Positions 56,487 through 64,000 of a stretch of DNA of 64,000 bases are shown here, piece by piece (the stretch's first letter is position 1; every line of letters starts with the position of its first letter). The notes below the pieces were generated by a model. It was not told the DNA's origin and searched no databases. It was given only the letters and a program-made list of their open reading frames with translations. A program made the translations under genes and the position numbers. The DNA comes from Pholis gunnellus (taxonomy: Eukaryota > Chordata > Actinopteri > Perciformes > Pholidae): the NCBI GenBank assembly GCA_910591455.2, contig OU342819.1:3657001-3721000 (forward strand), read 5' to 3'.

Positions 56487-59074
56487 ACCATCAGCTAATA
56501 GGCACTGAGGTAACAAAGTAAACCCTGACCCTGTTGTAAAGACGCATTTCTGTCTAATTCTTATGCTTCTACAGAGCAATCGCAGCACAATGTTAAACTT
56601 CATAGAACCAGTCGTAAAAAATGTTAAAAGGCAAATGTGCTGCTTAATTAAGTCAATAAAAACTGCTTGTTTTACAAGCTGGAAGAAGTATTCTGATTTG
56701 AAGTAAAGTAGCATTATCACAACAATACTCCTCCACCAGTCCCCACCAGGGAGTCACAAGAGAACCAGAACCAGAACCAGATCCAGATCCTGCTGCAGTA
56801 AAGTAGAGGCTTTCTAAAGGGACTCTGGTGCTCAGAAACACTCCACTGCTTTTGTCCTCCGGGAACGTCAAAATCAAGACAAAATGATCGTTCAGCACAC
56901 TACTTGATGCCAACAACTGCATCACTATCAGGTAGCCGCAGTAATGTTAGCACAGAAGCAGGTAAAGTTACCACTAGATGGCTCCCCGCTAACTTAAATT
57001 CTTCTGCATATGGACTGCAAGCGCCACAGTTTTACATATAAAACACTGAAGGTTTGAAATGCAGTTTTCAAGGAACAAAAAGCATCAAACGGTCTGAAAT
57101 TACTTCTGCACAATAATCCAATCCTCTGCAGTTAAATGATGTGCTTTTAACAGGAATAGTTTTATCTAAATGTTGCAGAAAATGCTCTGAGGAGGATGCT
57201 AGCGTGACACGGAAGCAGTGCATTTAACAATACCGTGGAAATGATATCTATATTTCAGTTGAAAATGTTCAGAGACTGTTAGGACTGCAGAGGCAGACAC
57301 ATCTTCACGGCTAGCGTAGCTAATGAAAGCCAGTGAGCAGAGCTTTTATGGGGATTCTGTTGTTTCAGCTGCACTTAGCAAACCAAACAGTGAAGTAGCC
57401 GTTGTTCTGTTGTCAGGCATCGGCCAGCCCTGAGCTGGTTACGGCTTTAATGGACCACATAGTTCCCCAGCAAGGACTGCACATCCTCACCAAGCAGAGG
57501 CTAAATGTTCCTTCTTTTATAAGCAGAGAGGTCAAGCAAAACGACGTCACTTCAGAGGAAGTCTGTGAGAACGTTTGGTCCTGGAAGAAAGAAAAAAAAG
57601 AACCCGCACACACACACACACACACACACACAAGTCAAGGCTACTTCCAGCGAGCAGAAGGACCGTCTGAGTGCCGCGGATTAGATATCACGGCTGATTA
57701 ACCGGGTTATAATGACACACTGGCGCGTTGGTGCACGGTGTGTCGGGTGACCTCGCTGTCGCCTCCTCCCACGCAAATTATGAATGAACTTTGAATTAAT
57801 CACTCGGAGAGGCCATGCCGATTTTCAACATCCCACAGTTATAGGCTACACACAGAGATTTACAGTGACACCTGAGGCCTGCTGTAGACGACTGCAGTGG
57901 TGTTGATGGGATGGTGGTGGAAATAAGGGAAAGTGTTTGAGGTAACAAACGAAACCTCCTCTGATGATCCCTTCCTTTCTCTGTCATTCTTAAAGAGTAA
58001 CTCAACCCCAGAGTTTAGGCTGAAGGGCCTCTCCACCGTACATTACCGTAGCTCAATTAGCAAATACATGCTAACTGCCTGGTTGAATTTCATTGAATGT
58101 AAGTCTGTATCACCACTCAGTCTTATCCAATCAAAAAGAACAAATCCTGCATCGGAAAATATCGAATGGGGATATTAATAAGAGTTTCACAAGAGTTTTA
58201 TAAGATGTACAAAAAGATATTAGGACCACATGTTCAGAGTGAAATACATTTTCCCATGTTGCCCTAATCTCTGTAAATAAAGTCAGCGTGGACTCACAAA
58301 CATCGTTTCATGTAATGCCTTTTTGTTCAAGAGAAAATCAACAGTTTGAACACAGCCCGAGGAGAGCTGAAGTTACTGTCACACAGAACATGAAGTACTT
58401 ATTGTTTATAGTCAATATTTCACACATCTACACCAGAAACACTTTACGAACAGCAGGGCCACCCACATTCAGAGCGCTGTGGATGCGGTGTTACTGTGCA
58501 AGCAAGGAGGTTGGATTTTGGCGAGTGCATGAGTGGGCGGGTTGGCGAGGAGAGCGATATTACAGATAATGGAGGCAGTTCCATGGAAGATGCAACCAAA
58601 CATGACGGCCTTCCCAGGAAACCAGCCCAACACAATAGAGCTGCACACTGTGTGTGCGTGTGTGTGTGTGTGCATAATCTTCTTCCCTAAAAAAACATTC
58701 GAACATCTGGCAAAATGCGGCTCACCATAAAACGTTTGATTCCCTTTGACGCCCTGAAAGCAAATGCCAAATTAATTAAATAAACTGTGTGTATGGGAGA
58801 AGTATTTATCTAATGATGTTTGCACACCGTTCTTCAGAGGAAAGGAACCACACAGTTGGACAATATCCATACCGCCACTTTAATCTGCTGTCACACACAC
58901 TAATGTGCTTCTGCTCTCTCACTCTTTTTGACTTATCGATGAGTCGGTTTACAGAAGGAAAATCAGCCAGTTTGCAAAAGACCAAAGCATATTTGAGAAC
59001 ATTACTGGGATAGAGACATGTGATAAGTAGGGTACACTGATATCAATGATACGGCCTGATGGTCAGACTGCTTT

Positions 59075-59180
59075 GCAAAGTAACTAGAAGTTGTTTGGTA
59101 AATGTAGGAGTAAAAAGGGCAATATCCTCAGAGACGTCGTGTGTACTTGAGTAAATGTACTTAGTTACTCTCCACCACTG
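59075..59180. repeat. AGTAAAAGTAC-family fragment, copy 6
   Basis: AAAGTAACTAGAAGTTG, then AATGTAGGAGTAAAAAGGGC and GTACTTGAGTAAATGTACTT, ending TCTCCACCACTGG. This is the terminal part of the family. Confidence 0.6.
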
Positions 59181-59471
59181 GCTGCAACTAAATATTCATA
59201 CATCTATTAATCTATTAATTGTTTGGTTTGTGCCAAAATACAACTGTGAAAGATGCACTCGCAAAACGTCTTCAAGGTGTTTGTGTTATCTTGACAGCCA
59301 TGTAAACCACAACTATCGTTCGATTTACTATTAAAAGGACAGAAAAAGAGAAAGAAAACCTTGAACATGATCATTTTTAGGAATAAATGCAGTGGGAGGC
59401 AGATGGGTACACAAATGGGGAGTTTGAACATTTTTTGTCTTTCCCACTGACTCTCACAACACATCTCTGTC

Positions 59472-59505
<34 letters not shown>

Positions 59506-59819
59506 TAAATACAGTTTAATCAGAGTCCAGGGCGATGCTCTGGAAGGTGGAGGTAGAGGGAATCAGGCTGGGAGCTTCTATAATTAGAGGAGCATTCAGG
59601 AGACACACTGCTGCGTTGTTGAATCTTTAATGTCAGGCCTGCAGGCGGGACAGTCGCAAAAAGCAAACCTCTGAGCCCCTCTGAACACACACATATCTAC
59701 AACACACACACACACACACACACACAGAGGGCCCGTACAGAGACGGAGGTGAGCAGCAGTAGCAGAGCTAAACTCCAAGAATGAATTCAGGTTTCAGAGG
59801 AAACGGCAGCACAATACAC

Positions 59820-59821
<2 letters not shown>

Positions 59822-59898
<77 letters not shown>
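59822..59898. repeat. (CA)n microsatellite
   Basis: Perfect CA run of about 77 bp. Confidence 0.97.
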
Positions 59899-59900
<2 letters not shown>

Positions 59901-61760
59901 GCGTCTGACAACTGAGCATGTAGTTCCCAGCTATTGTCTGTAACCTGAAGCACACAATGACACGGGAACCCAGACCTCCTCTGGATGAGGTAACGGTCAA
60001 ACACGTGACGAGAGGGAGGAACTGCTGCCGACATGGACTGAGATTATTCGACCTTACATCCGTTCACATAAACATGCTGTTGTTGTTTTTACAGGAATCT
60101 GGTTGGGTACACCTTCCAACAAAATAACGTGTTCGCATTTTTGGCATAATTTGGTTAATAAACATACGTTTAAGAGGAAACAAGGTGTCGATAAAGATAT
60201 CCAGGGGTTGAGGTTAGTTTAGAGTGGGTTAGGGTTGTAAGTGAATGCATCATTAACGCTATCAGACACACCTGTGCTTTCTCCTACTATGACCCGTCAC
60301 AATGTCTGCCGTGAAAAAGGTCCATTAATCAGTACAATGCATTCCTTTCTTTAACAAATGCATAACTAAGGAAACATGTTTGATAAGGATTGCATTGAAT
60401 TTGGTTTATAAATGAATAGTGACCGATATATATGTGCTGAGCAGTTTATGGAGGAACGATGTAATAATGACATTTCTAAATGACCTGAAATATACTGGGA
60501 ATGTGGCTTTATCTGTGGTGACATGTCTCACATATCGGCAAACTGTTTATCAATATGATACAATATTATTATTATTGTTGGTCGAGGTCTTGGTATCGAA
60601 TTGTGGATTCTAGCTCAAAGGGAGCACCAGCTGGGTGGCGTTTGCTTCATGAAAGATGTTAAGTCATTAAAGAACATTTGTCATTTATTTTCAAGCGGTC
60701 ACAACTCTGTGCCTCCATCTGTGCTGCTCATCTCCATCCAAAGCAAACGTTAATGAAGAATATTTGCTGTTTGCCTCAGTTCTGCTTGTTCTCTTAGAAA
60801 TACACTGCCATCTGATAAATCAGACTTCCTTCTAAACATCCAAACAACAACATGAAGATAGAATAGCTCATTATGCCTCATCAGCAACCACAGCTGAGCC
60901 GATCGCTCCCAACTACTATTTATTTACAGCCTAAAATATTTACTACAACCGCAGTTTAAGAGCTTGTTGTTTATCGGCACGTTTAGCATTCAGTTAGTGT
61001 TTTCACAACCCAAGTATTTACACAAAACCTACATTATGTAGGATGTCTCATCACCGGTGAAGTCAAGAACATTACGATGCTGTAAGATTTCAAACCTTTT
61101 ACACCCTGAGAAGCATGATTATAAAAATCTGTCCTCAATCCCAAATAAACCCACAAAATATCCACATCACATTCCTGAGTAGTGTTTGTGGGGCTCATGT
61201 CACAGTGTCAGAGCATCTCCTTCTGTTCTGAGCTCCACTGTCTCCTCACTCACAATCCTATGCATTGGTTTCCTTTCTCCACAGGGAAACACAGCATGTC
61301 CTCAGCCCAAACAGTGACCAGGGAGGGGCACAGCAGAAGGGGAGGTTTTTTAAAAGGGAGAAGACTTCAACTCCAACACATCCTGGATGACTGTATGGGC
61401 TGAAGACATTTTGTTTTTAGAGTTTATGATTATTTTCCGACATGCAGCGGCTGAGAGACTGGTTTGTTTCGTCCCTACATGTAACACGGAGATATTATGG
61501 TCCTCACTGTGATGATAATTCGGGTGGTCCTGGTCTTTGTCGACCCTCCTGACTGACAGACACAGATAATGTGACCGTCATGCTCGTTAATAACCACACA
61601 GAAAGGCTTTATGGCGGCAAACCGCTACCCTCCCTATGAAGTGGCAGCTTCTCTCTTTATGTAACTGGTTCTATATAAAGCAGTAGAGCTCATTAAAATC
61701 ATCGACACGTCAGACTGACAGCTCATGCAGCAGGGGCGCGTTCAGTGCCGGGCCACTTAC

Positions 61761-62020
61761 CCCGCTCAGGACCGGTTCTCATCGACGGGAGAGGCTGGGG
61801 GAGCGATGCGACGCTCGCTTCCTCCGTGCGTGTCTCGATAAAGCTGGAAGTATAAACACTCCTTCGTTCACGTGCCCGTCTCTCTCCTCTCGCGCTCGCG
61901 GAGCTACCGGCAGCTGACCGCGGCCTTTTCTCGTTCCTGCGCTGCGCTCGCGGGGCACTAAAAACTCAAAGTTAAATCTCCGCAGCTCGCCTAGCTCCTC
62001 GTCTCTCTCTCTCTCTCGCT
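61761..62020 (-). other. RNF19B: Probable RNF19B non-coding first exon
   Basis: CpG-rich on the minus strand, ending CCTGAGCGGG followed by a consensus donor GTAAGTGG (intron from 61760). The right limit is arbitrary within the CpG block. If spliced to the acceptor proposed at 50043, a short upstream frame (ATG in CGTCGATGAG, 61781-61779) would end at a TAA after about ten codons, before the main ATG. No other gene in this orientation lies between here and RNF19B. Confidence 0.6.
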
Positions 62021-62054
62021 GCCCTCTGACGTCGTGGAGGAAAGCCCCGGTCGG

Positions 62055-62062
62055 TGACGTCA
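62055..62062. promoter_or_regulatory. Palindromic CRE (TGACGTCA)
   Basis: Exact consensus CREB/ATF site near the presumed RNF19B start region, with a near copy (TGACGTCG) 27 bp towards the gene. Confidence 0.7.
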
Positions 62063-62110
62063 GGCCGTAGACAATACGGAAACCCCACCCCGTGTCGTCA
62101 CCGCCCCTCA

Positions 62111-64000
62111 GGAACTTCGTTTTACGAAAAGCAAAACCAAGACGCGTTTATGGGAAAGAGGAGTCAAAAGGAAACTAACTCAGAAGTGTTTTTGTTTTGG
62201 TGGTGAAGTAAACAAATAGCATTGTGTTCAACTCCAGGTAGCTATTGTGTTTTATCACTGCACTTAACAGACAATAGTATCTGGAAGTGCTCTGTTACGG
62301 TATTCTTAGGTCAACGATCATCTTGTCTGATTGTGTGTTTGTCAGCTACTAGTTCAGACATGTCCTGAACTAGTGATTTACTAAAGTACTGTACCTAAGT
62401 CTGACGTAATTTACTTCAGTATTTTATTTTATGCTCAAACAACATTTCAGAGGCAACTCTTATAATTCTTACTTGATTATTTGACCGTTTTACTTACTTT
62501 CACAAAGAAATCAGTTTATACAATTTCAGAAAGTTGGGAAACCTGTTGGTTTAATCAAAAATAATGATTGAAAGCTGAAAGAGTTAAAACTAATATTAAA
62601 CAAAAAAGCTTTACAAATAAAAAGCTTTTTCACAAATGGAAAACAATTTGTTGTATGAACACTTTTCTTCTTTTCTTTGTAGAAAACCCGAGGTTGTGAG
62701 AACTAGAAGTGTATCCAGCATTTAAAAGCAGCTCCACCTGGAGCAGCTACATTAAGGTGCTGCTTATGCGCTGATGTATCCGTATTAAAAATAATGTTCA
62801 TTATATCACTAACGGGTGATGATTTTCTGCAAAACAAATACTTTAGTTTTTACTCTTAAGTCAATTCTAAAAAGATTTGCTGTTGTTGCCTCAAACTTTA
62901 GTTTAGAAAAGCAAGTAATTCATTAGCAAAAAGCACCGGACACACATTGAAACAGGTTGGCTTTTGCAATTGCTTGCACACAAACATGTCTTTCTTTACC
63001 GGACCAACATTATCCATCCTCGCTTCACTTTTTGACAAAAACAAAAGCAAATCCAACAGGAGTATTAAGAATTCTCATCTCCAAACAACAAAAAAGAAGC
63101 GAAAGCTGCACAAAACGGGATGATTGGACTGTAGGAAAGCATGAGATTTATTCAAAGGAGAAACATGAGGAATTTGAGCCCCACAGCAGCGCACAATACG
63201 CCTCAACTTCTAATAAGTCTAAGGACTTCCTATATTTCCCACCCGAGCTCTTTTGCCAAATCCAATCCTTCGCCTGGGGGGGTGAGGTGTGGCAGCTCAG
63301 CATTCAACCAGCTGGAAGAGAAAAGGAGAGATCGAGAGAGGGGAAGAAAAGTTGTGGGTGAATTACAGAGGAAATGAAACATGACTAATAACATTATTTT
63401 GGTCTTTTAAATGCTGGCACTGTCGAGAGCAATGGACGAAAAAATCCCGTCCACCTCGGAGTGTAACTTGGGTGCCAGCTCTCCCATTTAAAAAGTCAAT
63501 GTTCATTTAATCGTGAACAAAACAAACGGCAAGGTGTCTAAATCTACACATTCACAGCTTTCAATGAGCAATAAATACAAAGAAAGTAAGGAATCAGTGA
63601 GCACAGGATAGAATATTAAAAAAGGAAATTTAGCATGAAATTGTCTCGTTGAGCTGAGGAGACTGAAATCTGCCTACTGGGCCTCCCTGAACATCTGCTA
63701 TTGTTTTTCATCACAACAACCCCAGAGAGAATACAAACACATCAGTATTCAAGGGAAAGTGCAGGTGACATGGTGTGCATGCGAGATGTTTCCACTGAAC
63801 AGCAGGTGACTACAGAGCAGGAAAACTAGTAGGTCAAGGAGGAAGAGAGGCAGAACACCCAAAGAGTTCAACACCTCAGTTATCAGGGGAGGGGGAAAGA
63901 AATCACTACTTCTGCTGATAATTTAACTTATTTGTTTTTCCCTCAACTCTGATTGTGGTAGTAGAATATTTCTATGGGATAACACACAGTAAGCTATGCT
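62111..64000. other. Intergenic DNA right of RNF19B
   Basis: AT-rich. A fragment of the AGTAAAAGTAC family lies at about 62375-62470 (TTTACTTCAGTATTTTATTT, then TATGCTC and CATTTCAGAGGCAACTC). The block 62950-63370 has open frames with no recognisable domain or splice support. No gene is supported up to the window edge. Confidence 0.6.

Larger units (their letters stand above)
61740..62110 (-). promoter_or_regulatory. RNF19B CpG-rich promoter with CRE-type sites
   Basis: The most CpG-dense part of the right half of the window. It contains a perfect palindromic cAMP/ATF response element TGACGTCA at 62055-62062, a half-variant TGACGTCG at 62028-62035, and short GC-rich stretches. No TATA box is apparent. 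The layout fits a CREB/ATF-responsive, TATA-less promoter, but occupancy is an inference. Confidence 0.65.

Noticed and set aside
62957..63361. 134-residue plus-strand frame at the right end
   Set aside because: No domain, promoter or splice support. The composition matches the surrounding AT-rich intergenic DNA.

Overview
The window is animal nuclear DNA, almost certainly from a ray-finned fish and probably a percomorph teleost. The reasons are: coding exons split by GT-AG introns of moderate size; very dense (CA)n/(GT)n and (CT)n microsatellites; a decayed Tc1-like element and a hAT-like element with an intact target-site duplication; and several repeat families I recognise as common in teleosts. 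There are no operons, CRISPR arrays or bacterial signals.

All three recognised genes lie on the minus strand, so they read from right to left. (1) RNF19B, an RBR-type E3 ubiquitin ligase, is complete. It has a probable non-coding first exon in a CpG-rich, CRE-containing promoter near 61.8-62.1 kb. Nine coding exons run from 50005 down to 33716, join in phase and give 746 residues. (2) NDUFS5, the twin-Cx9C accessory subunit of mitochondrial complex I, is complete in two coding exons (28072-27852 and 25628-25524), with a probable 5' UTR exon near 28978 and a poly(A) signal at 25454-25459. It encodes 106 residues. (3) The 5' end of MACF1, a giant spectraplakin crosslinker, is present only as two alternative N-terminal exons. 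One encodes 74 residues (12784-12562) and is spliced from an upstream leader, probably the CpG-rich exon ending at 21158. The other encodes 31 residues (396-303). Both end in the same phase, so each can join the same downstream actin-binding-domain exon, which lies beyond the left edge.

Layout from left to right: 0-1.3 kb, MACF1 proximal first exon and promoter; 1.3-12.5 kb, intron between the alternative first exons; 12.6-21.2 kb, intron behind the upstream MACF1 leader; 20.5-21.4 kb, upstream MACF1 promoter; 21.4-25.4 kb, intergenic with the Tc1 relic; 25.4-29.1 kb, NDUFS5 with the hAT element in its coding intron; 29.1-32.4 kb, repeat-rich intergenic DNA; 32.4-62.1 kb, RNF19B; 62.1-64 kb, intergenic.

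NDUFS5 immediately upstream of MACF1 in the same orientation matches the order I know from mammals. RNF19B next to them does not match the human order and suggests a lineage rearrangement. I found no new multi-gene system. The more interesting items are regulatory or structural: paired MACF1 first exons, a UG-repeat close to an RNF19B splice acceptor, inverted repeats flanking the RNF19B start exon, two adjacent perfect hairpins in an RNF19B intron, a clean hAT insertion in NDUFS5, and a 31-bp minisatellite with an internal three-unit pattern. Family names for repeats rest on recollection, since no database search was possible.
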